From: JAHIQC01 sp964565645
GTDB taxonomy: Bacteria; Actinomycetota; Coriobacteriia; Anaerosomatales; JAHIQC01
NCBI GenBank assembly: GCA_964565645.1
Contig: CAZMFQ010000002.1
Span: forward strand, 124,001 to 188,000
Direction: 5' to 3'
DNA length: 64,000 bases
Under the pieces are notes generated by a model. The model was not told where the DNA came from. It was given only the letters and a program-made list of their open reading frames with translations, and did no database searches. Below, in pieces: positions 8,354 to 18,600 of the stretch. The translations under genes and the position numbers were made by a program. How positions within the stretch are numbered: position 1 is the stretch's first letter; the number at the start of each line of letters is the position of its first letter.

Positions 8354-9892
8354 CTAGCGAGGAACCACCTTGACCGCGTTGGGGGCGACACGCACGAGTT
8401 CGTAGTCGCGGATCGTCGTGTAGAGATTGGGGCTCCACGTCAGGTTGCCCGCAGCGTCCTTGATGACGACCCGATAGCGGAAAGTGCCGACGGACTTCGT
8501 GCCGTCGTTGCCCTTGCCGTCCCATATGATCTTTGCCAGACCGGGTCCACGAGATGCCAGTCGCGAGGCGTACACTGCACCATTCGCCTTGTAGACGTAC
8601 AGGCACGTAGAGACGCTCTCCTTCACGTAGAAGCTCACATACAGCTCGTCCTTGTAGGCATCGGTGATCATCGGATAGAACGGGTCGGGACCGTCACTCA
8701 CAGCGCCAAGGCTCGGCGGTGTCTTGTCGAGCGTGAACGTCCGCGTGACGCTGACCTCACGTCCGTACATGTCTTTGGTCTTGCAGGTGAGACTATGCGT
8801 CCCTGTCGCATACGCGACCATGTCCTTGGATACCGAATACGGTGCGGTCTTGTCGGTGCCGATGAGGCTTCCATCCAGGTAGAACTGAACGTACTGGATA
8901 CCGGCGCCGTCGGTGGCGTTGGCCGCGAACGTCGCATAGCGCGGAACGAGGCCTTTGTCAGCCGAAGGTGTGGTGATGGACAGCTGCGGCACGTCCGGGT
9001 CTGAGTAGAAGTAGGTGGACACCGACGGTCCGCGGTTCGTGGCCCGGTCGATCGGCGTGATGGTGATGGTGTTCTTTCCGGGTGTGAGCTTCTCGAGCGA
9101 GGCCTCGGTGTAGGTCAGGGGTCCGTGATACACGTAATCCGCAAGCGGGGTTCCGTTGACCTTGACCTCGTACGCACCTACGCCCGCAAGCGCGTCGTAC
9201 TCCTTGTCCTCCCACATCGCCACGCCGTAGGTCTGCGGGAACCAGACGCCCGTCGGACCCACGTAGGTGGGATACGGCTTCACGGTGGCCTTCGTGACGG
9301 CGAGCGGAGGAGTCACGTCGATGCCGAAGTTCATGGGATACGAGGGACTGATCGTCCCGGTCCCGATGAACGAGTAGTCGAGGGTCCACACACCCTCGTA
9401 CGGGAGGCGCTGACCGGATACGGTCGCAGTGTACTGGAGCGGATCGATCGAGTAGCGGCCCAGAACGTCATACGTGGTGTGTATGCCGCCGTCGACGACG
9501 CTGTAGCCCCAGATATAGTCGACACTCGTCTGATCGAAACCGCCAACCATCGGGTCGAACGGGGAATGTGCGCGGCGGAACCGGTACATCAGGCCCAGGA
9601 TCAGCTCTGAGTCGCCGAGGCTCCCGCCGATCACGGCCGTCCCGTCAGGGCCCGGGATATTGAGGTCCGGATACAGCGAGTTGCCCCACGGCACCTGGGT
9701 GTACAGAACGGAATCCTGGGTTGCCGGACTCACGCGCCACCATGCAGTGCCGACACCGGGATTGGTCGATGACGACGGCGTCTCGGTGGGCGGATCAAGG
9801 ATTCCGGCGAACGCGCTCAGCGGGGACGCGAGCGCGAGTATGAGGGCGAGCAGAAGCGCGATTGCGACCCGGCTGCGACGTTGACGCGACAT
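8354..9892 (-). CDS. Secreted protein with bacterial Ig-like domains, function unknown
   Basis: A 512-residue exported protein. The ATG at 9892 (GGGGGAG 5 nt upstream) begins MSRQRRSRVAIALLLALILAL, a basic then hydrophobic signal peptide ending near AFAG. A threonine- and proline-rich linker and an unrecognised middle part follow. Two Ig-like modules come near residues 270-400 (YVQFYLDGSLIGTDKTAPYS, then HSLTCKTKDMYGREVSVTRTF), and a C-terminal FlgD-type Ig module (DGKGNDGTKSVGTFRYRVVI). It has no catalytic motif I can name and no C-terminal anchor. A promoter-like TATACT lies at 9940-9945 (minus). Probably a surface or extracellular structural or binding protein. Confidence 0.8.
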   Translation of the reverse strand: MSRQRRSRVAIALLLALILALASPLSAFAGILDPPTETPSSSTNPGVGTAWWRVSPATQDSVLYTQVPWGNSLYPDLNIPGPDGTAVIGGSLGDSELILGLMYRFRRAHSPFDPMVGGFDQTSVDYIWGYSVVDGGIHTTYDVLGRYSIDPLQYTATVSGQRLPYEGVWTLDYSFIGTGTISPSYPMNFGIDVTPPLAVTKATVKPYPTYVGPTGVWFPQTYGVAMWEDKEYDALAGVGAYEVKVNGTPLADYVYHGPLTYTEASLEKLTPGKNTITITPIDRATNRGPSVSTYFYSDPDVPQLSITTPSADKGLVPRYATFAANATDGAGIQYVQFYLDGSLIGTDKTAPYSVSKDMVAYATGTHSLTCKTKDMYGREVSVTRTFTLDKTPPSLGAVSDGPDPFYPMITDAYKDELYVSFYVKESVSTCLYVYKANGAVYASRLASRGPGLAKIIWDGKGNDGTKSVGTFRYRVVIKDAAGNLTWSPNLYTTIRDYELVRVAPNAVKVVPR

Positions 9893-10011
9893 GGGACTCC
9901 CCCGTCCATTACTGCGATGTAGGTCTGCGGTCGGCGAACAGTATACAACAGACCATGTATCGGCAGGAACAACCCCGCACTTCACGGGCGCAACGCTCTG
10001 TGACCCGAGAC

Positions 10012-11976
10012 TCATCGGCTGACGCGTTGCCGTACCGCCTCCACGACGGATCTCGAGTCCAGTGAGGCGAGCCGCACGTACTCTCCGTCCGCCGCCTTGG
10101 CGATATCGCGCGCGCCGCTCACGGAACGCGGGCCGCTGCCCGTGTCGACCACAAGCACGTGCACCTTGGCCGCCCGCACCCGTGCAGCCACAGCGCGAGC
10201 ATCTTCGCTGCCCAGTCCGCCGTTCAGACCGACATTGGCGCGTCCGTCGGTCACGAGGACGAGCCAGGGAATGGTGTCCCCGTCGCGCCGCATCTCACTT
10301 TCCAGGAGGTCGAGCGAACGCACGAGCCCGTGAGCAAGCGGCGTCGCTCCGCCGGTGGGCAGGTTCTTGAGCTTGAGTTGTGCCAGTTCCACGCTCGCGG
10401 TGGGCGCGAGTACGACCTCGGCGTCGTCCCCGCGGAACGACACGAGCCCGACACGGTCACGGCGCTGATACGCATCCACGAGGAGTTCGAGCACCGCGCC
10501 CTTGGCGGCATCCATGCGGTCCGTCGCACCCATCGAGCCGCTGGCGTCCACGCAGAACACGAGCGAGGCCCCGACCTTGCGCTTGCGTACCTTCGTCTTC
10601 ACATCCTCCTGAACGACGTTGATCGCCATGTCGCCGTCACGGACAGTCTGGAACGGAGCGGCCGCGCGAATGGTCGCGTCAAGCGCGACGTCGGTGCTCC
10701 CGGCCCGCGCGGGCTCCGCGCGGGTGTAACGCCCCCGGCCATCGGACGAGACGGTCTCATGCCTGCGGCCGCTCATCGAGCGTCGCGCGTCGTCAAGGGG
10801 CCTGGCGATGTCAGCGGACAGAGAGAAGACGTCCATTTCCTCGGCAGAAGCGGTACTCGGGAGGAGCCCGGTCGCCAATGCGCCCGCCCCGTCGCCGGAG
10901 GGCGCTCCGTCGGTCGCGCCACCTCCGTCGTCGGCACCTGAACCGAGTGAGTCGAGCGCCGAGGAGACGCGCTGGTCGTCGTAGGACTCGTCGTGGAACG
11001 GGGTCTTGCGCATGCGATGGGCGAGCACGAGCGGAGCGACCGCACGTACATCGTCGATCTCCACGGCGCCACGCCCGTCGAGCGCGGCCATGGCCCCGGC
11101 CGCACGCGCCATGACGAGGTCGGCCCGGTGCCCGTCGACTCCCATCTGCGCGCAAAGGGTGGCGATCGCGTGGAGGATCTCGTCCGATACGACCACGGAC
11201 GGAAGCCTGAGCCTCGCATGCTTGAGGCGCACGCGAAGTTCGTCCTCGGCGTCCATCCAGGTCCGGGCGAACGCCGGCGGGTCCTCCTCGAACGCCCGGC
11301 GGCGCTTGACGATGTCGACCCGAGCCGACGGCTCTCGAACGCCCTCGACCTCGACACACAGCCCGAACCGGTCCAGAAGCTGCGGCCGGACGTCGCCCTC
11401 CTCCGGGTTCATCGTACCCACGAGGATGAACCGGGCGGGGTGGGTGAACGCGATACCCTCGCGCTGGACGACATTGACCCCCATGGCGGCCGAATCAAGC
11501 AGTGTGTCCACCAGATGGTCGTCCAGAAGGTTCACTTCATCGACATAGAGGATCGAGCGGTGGGCCTGTGCGAGTATCCCCGGCTCAAAGACCCGCTCGC
11601 CGTGCTTGAGGGCGTGCTCGAGGTTGAGTGTCCCCACCAGACGGTCCTCGGTCGCGGACACGGGCAGGTCGACGACGTAAGGACGTCTCTGCAGTTTCGG
11701 GAGGGGTTTCTTCGCCGCATCGCGGCGCTCGCGACACTCGGAGCAGAAGGTCGCAGGGTCGGCCGGATCGCACCCGAACCGGCACCCTTCGACGACATCC
11801 ATCTCGGGAAGGACGGCGGCGAGTGCGCGTACCGCGGTGGATTTTGCGGTCCCCTTCTCCCCCCGGACGAGCACGCCGCCGACTCTCGGATCGACCGCAT
11901 TGAGCAGCAGCGCGGTCTTGAGCGTCTCCTGGCCGACGATGGCCGTAAACGGGAAGATGTGTGCGGGACGTGCCGT
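10012..11976 (-). CDS. Fused magnesium/cobalt-chelatase-type AAA+ and VWA protein (ChlI-ChlD-like)
   Basis: AAA+ ATPase fused to a von Willebrand A domain, the architecture of putative Mg- or cobaltochelatase subunits. An N-terminal segment FPFTAIVGQETLK is followed by Walker A GEKGTAKST, a Cys cluster (CRFGC then CSEC), Walker B ILYVDEVNLL, sensor GTMNPEEG, a Ser/Gly/Ala-rich linker, and a VWA domain with the MIDAS motif DASGSMG. The conserved N-terminal part has no ATG, GTG or TTG between the upstream stop (11995-11997) and GTG 11874, which lies only just before Walker A. I place the start at ACG 11976, 6 nt after GGAGGG; ATT 11982 is another possibility. The metal substrate cannot be read from sequence, and no cobalamin or chlorophyll genes are nearby. 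Confidence 0.8.
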   Translation of the reverse strand, partial: TARPAHIFPFTAIVGQETLKTALLLNAVDPRVGGVLVRGEKGTAKSTAVRALAAVLPEMDVVEGCRFGCDPADPATFCSECRERRDAAKKPLPKLQRRPYVVDLPVSATEDRLVGTLNLEHALKHGERVFEPGILAQAHRSILYVDEVNLLDDHLVDTLLDSAAMGVNVVQREGIAFTHPARFILVGTMNPEEGDVRPQLLDRFGLCVEVEGVREPSARVDIVKRRRAFEEDPPAFARTWMDAEDELRVRLKHARLRLPSVVVSDEILHAIATLCAQMGVDGHRADLVMARAAGAMAALDGRGAVEIDDVRAVAPLVLAHRMRKTPFHDESYDDQRVSSALDSLGSGADDGGGATDGAPSGDGAGALATGLLPSTASAEEMDVFSLSADIARPLDDARRSMSGRRHETVSSDGRGRYTRAEPARAGSTDVALDATIRAAAPFQTVRDGDMAINVVQEDVKTKVRKRKVGASLVFCVDASGSMGATDRMDAAKGAVLELLVDAYQRRDRVGLVSFRGDDAEVVLAPTASVELAQLKLKNLPTGGATPLAHGLVRSLDLLESEMRRDGDTIPWLVLVTDGRANVGLNGGLGSEDARAVAARVRAAKVHVLVVDTGSGPRSVSGARDIAKAADGEYVRLASLDSRSVVEAVRQRVSR

Positions 11977-11995
11977 GAGAATCCCTCCGCAGAAT

Positions 11996-12031
11996 CAGGG
12001 CCTGACTACAATATACGGTAGCCAGGCCCTG
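11996..12031 (-). promoter_or_regulatory. 36-bp operator-like dyad upstream of the chelatase gene
   Basis: The 9-bp arms CAGGGCCTG (11996-12004) and CAGGCCCTG (12023-12031) are perfectly complementary, with a second CTAC/GTAG pair inside and an A+T-rich centre (TATATTGTAG on the minus strand). It lies only 7 bp before the likely ribosome-binding site of the chelatase gene and has no U-run, so an operator or 5'-leader hairpin is more likely than a terminator. The binding factor is unknown. Confidence 0.55.
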
Positions 12032-12061
12032 GTTGCTATCCCATATTTGGTGTTCGCGGAG

Positions 12062-13219
12062 CTAGACGGACCTCCACTGGAAGTTGCCGCACTTGGCCGG
12101 ATCGAGGCCCTCCTTGTTGGGACAGGTGTTCACGTAGACGCAATCGTCGCAGGTCAGGTCCTCGATCGATGTGCCTGCTTCGGTCGAGACCGACTCAGGG
12201 ACCACCGCCTGCGCCGACTCGGGCGTCTCCACCGGGCCGAGATCCGCAAGGATGCTGTCGATCTCGGTATCCTGCCCTGCGACTCCCGCCGGCTCCTTGA
12301 CGACCGGGGACTCCTCGGCGGCGGGTGCGGGGGCCGAGTCCTCGGCGTAGGCGCCCATGACCACCGTGCGGACGACGGCGTCGTCCTCACCCGTCACGAC
12401 GAACGGATTGCCGACGTCGGCCGCCGGCTCTTCAAAGGGGTCGGGGACGAAGACGACGGGTTCCTCGCTCCCTTCCGATCCGGCTGCGGTGTCCCATGGC
12501 CAGGCGGCCTCGGCTTCGGGCTCCGGCTCGGCTTCGGGCTCCGGCTCGGCTTCGGGCTCCGGCTCGGCTTCGGGCTCCGGCTCGGCTTCCGGCTCCGGCT
12601 CGGCTTCGGGCTCGGCTTCGGGCTCGGCAGTCGGCTCAGCCTCGGCCGATTCCTCGGACGGCTCCTCCCCGATCTCCGCGAGCCACGGCTGGTCGAGCAC
12701 CGAAACGGGCTCGGAAGGCCCGATGGACTCGGGGGCGACTATGCCTTCGGACTCGAGCGCGCCTGCGGCCCGCTTGAGCGCACCTGCGAGGTCGTCGGCG
12801 TCCGCAGCGCCTGAGACCGCCTCCGCGATCGCGGATTCGACCTCCACGGGCGCTTCCCACACGCCGGCGTCGTCCGCGGGACCCTCCTCGGCCTGTGCCT
12901 CGGGCTCCTCCGCAGGCTCGGACTCAGCCTCCGCCTCCGCCTCGGGCTCCGCTTCGGGCTCGGTGTCGGCTTCTGGCGTGGCCTCAGGCTCGGGCTCGAC
13001 CGGTCCGGCCTCGGCGACCGGCGCGGCAGCCACCAGAAGCACCGGTACGCCGCTGTCCAGATCGACGACGAAGACCTCGGCATCGCGATGCTGAAACGCC
13101 GGATCGCCCGAGAGCGCCGTCAGCGCCTCGAGCGCCCCGCTGCGCGTCGGGTACAACTCGGACGATATGAGCCTGAGATCCCCGGCCTCACGGCCGCGTC
13201 CCACCAGGAAGAATCCCAT
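12062..13219 (-). CDS. Acidic Glu/Pro/Ala-repeat protein with Cys-rich tail, unknown function
   Basis: 385 residues from ATG 13219 (GAGG 8 nt upstream); in-frame GTGs at 13222 and 13228 are alternatives. A short folded N-terminal part (MGFFLVGRGREAGDLRLISS, up to about residue 70) contains a repeated-measure-like VVDLDSGVPVLLV strand pattern. A very acidic low-complexity middle built on PEAE/EPE repeats follows. The protein ends in a conserved-looking cluster CDDCVYVNTCPNKEGL plus a fourth Cys in AKCGNFQW, which could bind zinc or an Fe-S cluster. There is no signal peptide or membrane segment. It lies upstream of the chelatase-like gene in the same orientation, separated by the dyad. Function not recognised. 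Confidence 0.75.
   Translation of the reverse strand: MGFFLVGRGREAGDLRLISSELYPTRSGALEALTALSGDPAFQHRDAEVFVVDLDSGVPVLLVAAAPVAEAGPVEPEPEATPEADTEPEAEPEAEAEAESEPAEEPEAQAEEGPADDAGVWEAPVEVESAIAEAVSGAADADDLAGALKRAAGALESEGIVAPESIGPSEPVSVLDQPWLAEIGEEPSEESAEAEPTAEPEAEPEAEPEPEAEPEPEAEPEPEAEPEPEAEPEPEAEAAWPWDTAAGSEGSEEPVVFVPDPFEEPAADVGNPFVVTGEDDAVVRTVVMGAYAEDSAPAPAAEESPVVKEPAGVAGQDTEIDSILADLGPVETPESAQAVVPESVSTEAGTSIEDLTCDDCVYVNTCPNKEGLDPAKCGNFQWRSV
12513..12625 (-). repeat. 18-bp tandem repeat encoding EPEAEP-type hexapeptides
   Basis: About six near-identical copies of an 18-bp unit (GGCTCGGCTTCGGGCTCC on the plus strand) inside the acidic protein gene. A likely site of copy-number variation between strains. 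Confidence 0.8.
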
Positions 13220-13321
13220 CACAGGCACCTCGAATCATGCGTTCGGCGTCGTTTGCGCGTCTACGTGGCGTCCATCCCTATGCTAGAGCCGCGCAGGTCA
13301 AGGCACAACCCGCAACGCGAC

Positions 13322-14188
13322 TCAGCTTGTCTGCGAACACTCCTCACGCAGCTCCTTGAGCTTCGCGATGTTCACGATGTCCTTATCGGGTATCTCCCCC
13401 GGCATCTCCGTGACCGCGCACACACTCTCGAGACGAGGTACGCAAAGCATGGCCGCAAAAGCCTCTTCGCCGAGGAATCCCTGCCCGATCCACGCATGCC
13501 GGTCCCGGTGTGAACCGAGTTCGAACATGCAGTCGTTCGTGTGGACGAGCCCGATCGCGCCAACCCCGCACGCGGCTTCGATCTCATCCACGAGCGATTC
13601 CCAGGCCTCCGGCGTACCGAGCTCGATCCCGGCGGCGAACGCATGGCACGTGTCGAGGCATACGCCGACAGAAGCGCGGACCTCTTCCGGCAGCGCCGCC
13701 ACCGTCGCGGCGAACCCGTCGAACGAGGAACCGAAGCCGCGCGTGGCCGTGTTCTCGAGCAGAAGCCGCGTGTCCGGATGCGTGCAGCCGCAGACCTCGA
13801 ACGCCTCGGTGATACCGGCAGCTACTCGCGCTGCCGCGGCGCCGGGGTCGTCGTATGGGTCGTGACCGATATGCAGGACGACCCCCGCCGCGCCGAGGAT
13901 CCGGCCGCGGAACATCTCGTCGGCGAGCGCCGCTATCGACTTGGACCGGACCGGCTCGGCGTCGGTGGCGAGGTTGATGAGGTAGGCGGTGTGGGTGAAC
14001 ACCGGCCCGAGGGCGGCCTCAGCCCGCAGCGCCACGAACTCCTCGGCGGCCGAAGGGTCTATCGGCCTGCCCTGCCACTGCCGGGGACTCTTGCCAAAGA
14101 CCTGCAGGCACTCCGCACCGACTTCGAGGGCGTACTCCACCGTCTTGGGATAGCCGTCTGAGACCGAGAGATGCGCGCCAACGAGCAC
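13322..14188 (-). CDS. nfo: Endonuclease IV (AP endonuclease)
   Basis: Zinc-dependent AP endonuclease of base excision repair, 288 residues, a TIM-barrel xylose-isomerase-like fold. It starts MLVGAHLSVSDGYPKTVEYA (GTG 14188, SD GGAAGGA 6 nt upstream). The family signatures are present: LLENTATRG, CLDTCHAFAAG, and a segment near residue 225 (VHTNDCMFELGSHRDRH) that supplies metal ligands. It stands divergently from dinB, with 83 bp between the starts. Confidence 0.95.
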   Translation of the reverse strand: MLVGAHLSVSDGYPKTVEYALEVGAECLQVFGKSPRQWQGRPIDPSAAEEFVALRAEAALGPVFTHTAYLINLATDAEPVRSKSIAALADEMFRGRILGAAGVVLHIGHDPYDDPGAAAARVAAGITEAFEVCGCTHPDTRLLLENTATRGFGSSFDGFAATVAALPEEVRASVGVCLDTCHAFAAGIELGTPEAWESLVDEIEAACGVGAIGLVHTNDCMFELGSHRDRHAWIGQGFLGEEAFAAMLCVPRLESVCAVTEMPGEIPDKDIVNIAKLKELREECSQTS

Positions 14189-14271
14189 GGGGTTCCTTCC
14201 GTCGGGTTCACTGCGGGCATTGTAACCGCACCGACTTCGCGCGCGTCAGACGGGGGCACTACACTTGGCCC

Positions 14272-15597
14272 ATGGACAATGTGCATGGCAGCGATACCGA
14301 CCCGTTTGCCGAGGAGTCGGGTGCGACCTGGGACGGCAGGGCGATACTGCACGTCGACCTCGACGCGTTCTTTGCCGCGGTCGAGCAACTCGACCACCCT
14401 GAATGGCGCGGACGGGCGGTCATCGTGGGCGGCTCGCCCACCGGGCGGGGCGTCGTCTCGACAGCGTCGTACGAGGCGCGCAGGTTCGGCATCAAGTCCG
14501 CGATGTCCGCAGCGCAGGCTGCGCGGCTCGCGCCCCCCGACGCGGTATGGGCCACCCCGCGCTTCGAACGCTACAAGGAGCTCTCCGACGCGGTGTTCGC
14601 GATCTTCAGGGACTTCTCGCCCTACGTGCAGCCCGTCTCGGTGGACGAGGCGTTCATCGACGTCTCGCCGGGGCCGAACACGCCTGTCGAGCCTGTCGGT
14701 ATCGCCCGGATGATCTCCTCACGCGTCGACGAACTGGGGCTGACGTGCTCGATCGGCGTGGGCACCGGCAAGACGATCGCCAAGATCGCCTCGGACTTCG
14801 ACAAGCCGCACGGCATCACCGTGGTGCGCCCGGGCACCGAGTCCGCATTCCTCGCGCCGCTCAAGATCGAGCTCATGAGCGGCATCGGACCCAAGACGGC
14901 GCAGCGGCTTCGCCGGCACGGGATCACGACCCTGGGCGACCTCGCCGCACTCGACGAACGCACCGCGACCCAACTCCTCGGCGCGCACGGGATCGTGACC
15001 GTGCAGCGCGCCAGAGGCATCGACGCCCGGCCCGTGCACGAGAACGCGCCGGTGAAGTCCGTCTCGAACGAACGCACCTTCGCCGAGGACCTGCGCGAGC
15101 CCGCCCAGGTCCACAGCGTCGTCGAATCGCTCGCGGACCGCGTGGGGCGCAGGATGCGACGCAAGCAGCTCTCCGGACGCACCGTGCACGTGAAGGTCCG
15201 CTTCTCCGACTTCACCACCAGAACGGTCCAGCGCACGCTTGATTCGGCCACCGACAACGAGGCCGTGATCGGTCCGGTCGCCGAGGATCTGGTCCGTTCC
15301 GTGTGGAGTCCCGGGGTCGGGATCCGGCTCATCGGCGTGGGGGTGACCGGCCTCGATGAGCAGGCGCAACAACTCGATCTCTTCTCCGCCGAGGAGCCGG
15401 CGGACGAGCGCTCGCGAAACCCCGCCTCACCCAAGGCCGACGAGGACCGGATGCGTCGACTGGCTCAGGGACTCGATGCGGTCCGCGAGCGCTTCGGCGA
15501 TGAGGCAGTGGTCCGCGGGTCGCGCAAGCTCACGCCAAGGACCACGGGGACGCCGTCGAGCTCGGTCAAACCCGACGATATCGGCGAGGGTACGTGA
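14272..15597 (+). CDS. dinB: DNA polymerase IV (Y family)
   Basis: Translesion polymerase of 441 residues. The palm carries HVDLDAFFAAVEQ with the first catalytic Asp and SVDEAFIDVS with the Asp-Glu pair; helix-hairpin-helix GIGPKTAQRL follows, then a little-finger domain (TRTVQRTLDS). The QQLDLF string near residue 365 is a good beta-clamp-binding motif (QxxLDLF). The last 70 residues are an unconserved tail. It converges on dnaE with 31 bp between. No LexA box is seen upstream. Confidence 0.95.
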   Translation: MDNVHGSDTDPFAEESGATWDGRAILHVDLDAFFAAVEQLDHPEWRGRAVIVGGSPTGRGVVSTASYEARRFGIKSAMSAAQAARLAPPDAVWATPRFERYKELSDAVFAIFRDFSPYVQPVSVDEAFIDVSPGPNTPVEPVGIARMISSRVDELGLTCSIGVGTGKTIAKIASDFDKPHGITVVRPGTESAFLAPLKIELMSGIGPKTAQRLRRHGITTLGDLAALDERTATQLLGAHGIVTVQRARGIDARPVHENAPVKSVSNERTFAEDLREPAQVHSVVESLADRVGRRMRRKQLSGRTVHVKVRFSDFTTRTVQRTLDSATDNEAVIGPVAEDLVRSVWSPGVGIRLIGVGVTGLDEQAQQLDLFSAEEPADERSRNPASPKADEDRMRRLAQGLDAVRERFGDEAVVRGSRKLTPRTTGTPSSSVKPDDIGEGT

Positions 15598-15628
15598 TGG
15601 GCCGGTCGACGACGTTGCTCTGACCTCA

Positions 15629-18600
15629 TCACCCCACCTCCGCCGCCTCCCACGACTCCTCCTCCGGGGCGCCTGCGCCACCGATTGAGGGCCCCATCGG
15701 CCCGCTCGGCACGCCACGCCGCAACCGCACCCGATCACCGCGCTCGCTTCGCACCACGTACGGGCGGATCTCCTCGGCGATGATAGCGAGACCGCGCTCG
15801 GTGTTGTTCTGAAGCTTGCCGGTCACGAGGTAGCAGCGGTGCTTCACGATCACGTCGCCGGTGCGGTTGAGAGCGTCCTCGAACACGACGACATCGAGCA
15901 ACCCGGTCGGGTCCTCGAGGGTGAGGAAGCACGTGCGCTTGCCCGAGCGTGTGCGCGGCGTCTGGGCACGCTCACGCACGCCGCACACCGTCACGCGTGC
16001 GCCGTCGGTGATATCGGGCAGATCGCGCGCGTACGTGATCCCCCGACGAGCGAGATCGCGCGCGGCGAGCTCGAGCGGGTGGCACGTCAGGGTGAGGCTC
16101 AGCAGTTCCAGTTCGGCCGAAAGCCTGCGGGCGACCGACCATCCGCTCGCGTGCGTCGGGTCCTCGGCGGGTCGTGTCGGGGCGGGAGCGAGGCAGAGCA
16201 CGTCGTCACCAGCGCTCCCCTCACGAGCGAGCACGGCCTTGAGTTCGGGCAACAGCGCGAGCATCTCGTCACGTGTGGGGGGGCGCCCGGCCTCGGTGAC
16301 GCCGAGCCCGTCGAGCGCGCCGATGCGGATGAGGGACTCGGCTCCCGGGACCTCGGCCCGTGTCCGACGCAGGAAGTCCGCGAGGTCGCGGAACGGGCGT
16401 ACCGCGCGTTCGTCCACGATCGCGGCGAGCAGCCGCTTGTTCATCTCGTGGACGTCCCGCAGCCCCACACGGATCGCCCTGCCGTCGCGCTCGACGCCAT
16501 ACAGCGGCCCCGACTCGTTCACGTGCGGCGGCAGGATCTCGATCCCGTGCGCCCGCGCGTCGTTCAGTACATGGCGCGGCGAGTAGAAGCCCATGGGCTC
16601 GTTGTTCATGATCGCGGCGGCGAACTCGGCCGGGTAGTAGGTCTTGAGCCAGGCGCTCGCATAGGAGACGACTGCGAAGCACGCCGCATGCGCCTTGTTG
16701 AAGCCGTAGGCGGCGAAACCCTCGAGCTGACGAAAGACCTCCTCGGCCACCTCCAGGGAGACTCCTCGGCCAAGCGCACGCTCCACGAAGTGCGCCTTGA
16801 TGCGTGCCATCTCCTCGCGGGACCGGCCCTTGGTCATCGCACGACGGAGCGTGTCGCCCTCGGCCAGGTCGAAGCCGGCGACCGCCTGGGCCACGAGCAG
16901 CACCTGCTCCTGATACACGATGACGCCGTAGGAGTCGTGGAGCGGGCGTTCCATGCCCGGGTGCGGCACGATGACCGGCTCGATGCCGTGCCGTCGGCGG
17001 ATGAAGGGCGTGATCATCTCGGCCTCAAGGGGGCCGGGACGGAACAGCGATATCTGGGCGATGATGTCCTCGAACGTGGATGCGCGCAGGCGCTGCGAGA
17101 GGTTGCGCTGGCCGCTGCTCTCGAGCTGGAACATCCCGACGGTATCGGCGCGGGCGAGCATCTCGTAGACCTTGGGGTCGTCGGGCGGCAGCTCGAACGG
17201 CTCGGGCACCGCGGCCTCACCGAGCCGCTCCCGCACCATCGCGACCGAGTCGCTGATCGCCGAGTGGATGCGCAGCCCCAGGATGTCCATCTTCACGAGC
17301 CCGAGCATCTCGATGTCGTCCTTGTCGTACTGGGAGACGACCACGCCCTTGGCGGCCCACTGCAGCGGCATCCAAGTGTCGATCGGCTCACGCGTGATGA
17401 TGAAGCCGCCCAGATGCGTGCCCAGATGCATGGGACACGCGTCGAGTTCCTCGGCAAGTTCGAGGAGCAGGTCGTGGCGCGAGTCGCGCAAGGGGTGGTC
17501 GCGGCATTCCGGGTAGGTCTCGAGCACCTCGCGGATGCGACGTGAGCCGACCCAGGGCAGATGACGCGAGAGCGCATTGACGGTCGCGATCGGATAGCCG
17601 AGCGCTCGGGCGACGTAGCGCACGGCGCTGCGCGCGGTCATGGTGTTCACGGTCGCGACCATCGCGACGTGTTCGGAGCCGAACCGGCGATAGATGAACT
17701 CGATGACCTCGTCGCGACGGGCGGAATCGAAGTCCACGTCGATGTCGGGCATCTGGCGCCGCGCCGGGTTCAGGAAGCGCTCGAAGAGCAGGTCGTGACG
17801 GATGGGGTCCGCATCGGTGATGCCGAGCGCATAGGTGACGATGCTGTCGCCGGCGCTTCCCCGCCCCGAGTAACGGATGCCCTTGGAGCGCGCGAACTGT
17901 ACGATCTCGCGCACCACGAGGAAGTACTCGGGGAACCCGAGATCGCCGATGATGGCGAGCTCGTGTTGGAGGCGCTGGATCGCCTCGGGCGTGAGCGGGC
18001 GGTAGCGGTCCTCGACACCGCGCCACGCGAGTTTCGTGAGCGCCGAGTACGCGGTCTCCCCTGCCGGCAGATCCGCCGCCGGGAAGTGGAACTGCCCGAG
18101 CCCCAGATCGAGCTCGCAGCGCTCCGCGATCTCGAGCGTCGCATCGCATGCGCGTTCGAGCCCCGGGAACAGTGCTCGCATCTCGGCGGCGGGCTTGAAC
18201 CACAACTCCGCGTTGGGACGCTCGTAGGGCCCCGGCAGCTCCATACGCGCACCCGCCGATGAGAGCACATCATGAAGCCGGAATCCCGACGGTCGCACGT
18301 AATGCACGTTGTTCGTGGCCACGATCGGCAGACCGAGAGAGTCCGCGAGCGAGACGAGCGTGGCGATATAGCGCGGTGCATCGGGCGTGAGGGAGTGCGT
18401 GAGCTCGACGTAGAAATCACCCTCGGAGAAACACGAGCGCAAACGCTCGGCGGCGGCCCGCGCCCGCGCGAGATCGCCGGCAAGCACCGCGGCGCCGACC
18501 TCGCCGTTCCGGCACCCGGAGACTCCGATGAGTCCCTCGCTGCAGCGCGCGAGGTCCCGAAGCGTCACGACGCTCGGGCCGTCTCCCGAGCGAACGTGGG

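Noticed and set aside
11996..12031. Intrinsic terminator of the acidic repeat gene
   Set aside because: The inverted repeat has an 18-nt A+T-rich loop and no U-run on the minus strand; an operator or leader structure fits better.
12513..12625. Possible CRISPR-like array
   Set aside because: Tandem 18-bp units without spacers, in frame inside a gene; it is a protein repeat.
12357..13094. A plus-strand frame rich in Ser-Gly-Ser-Ala repeats
   Set aside because: It is the antisense reading of the EPEA repeat gene; the minus-strand product has a sensible start, a folded N-terminal part and a Cys motif.
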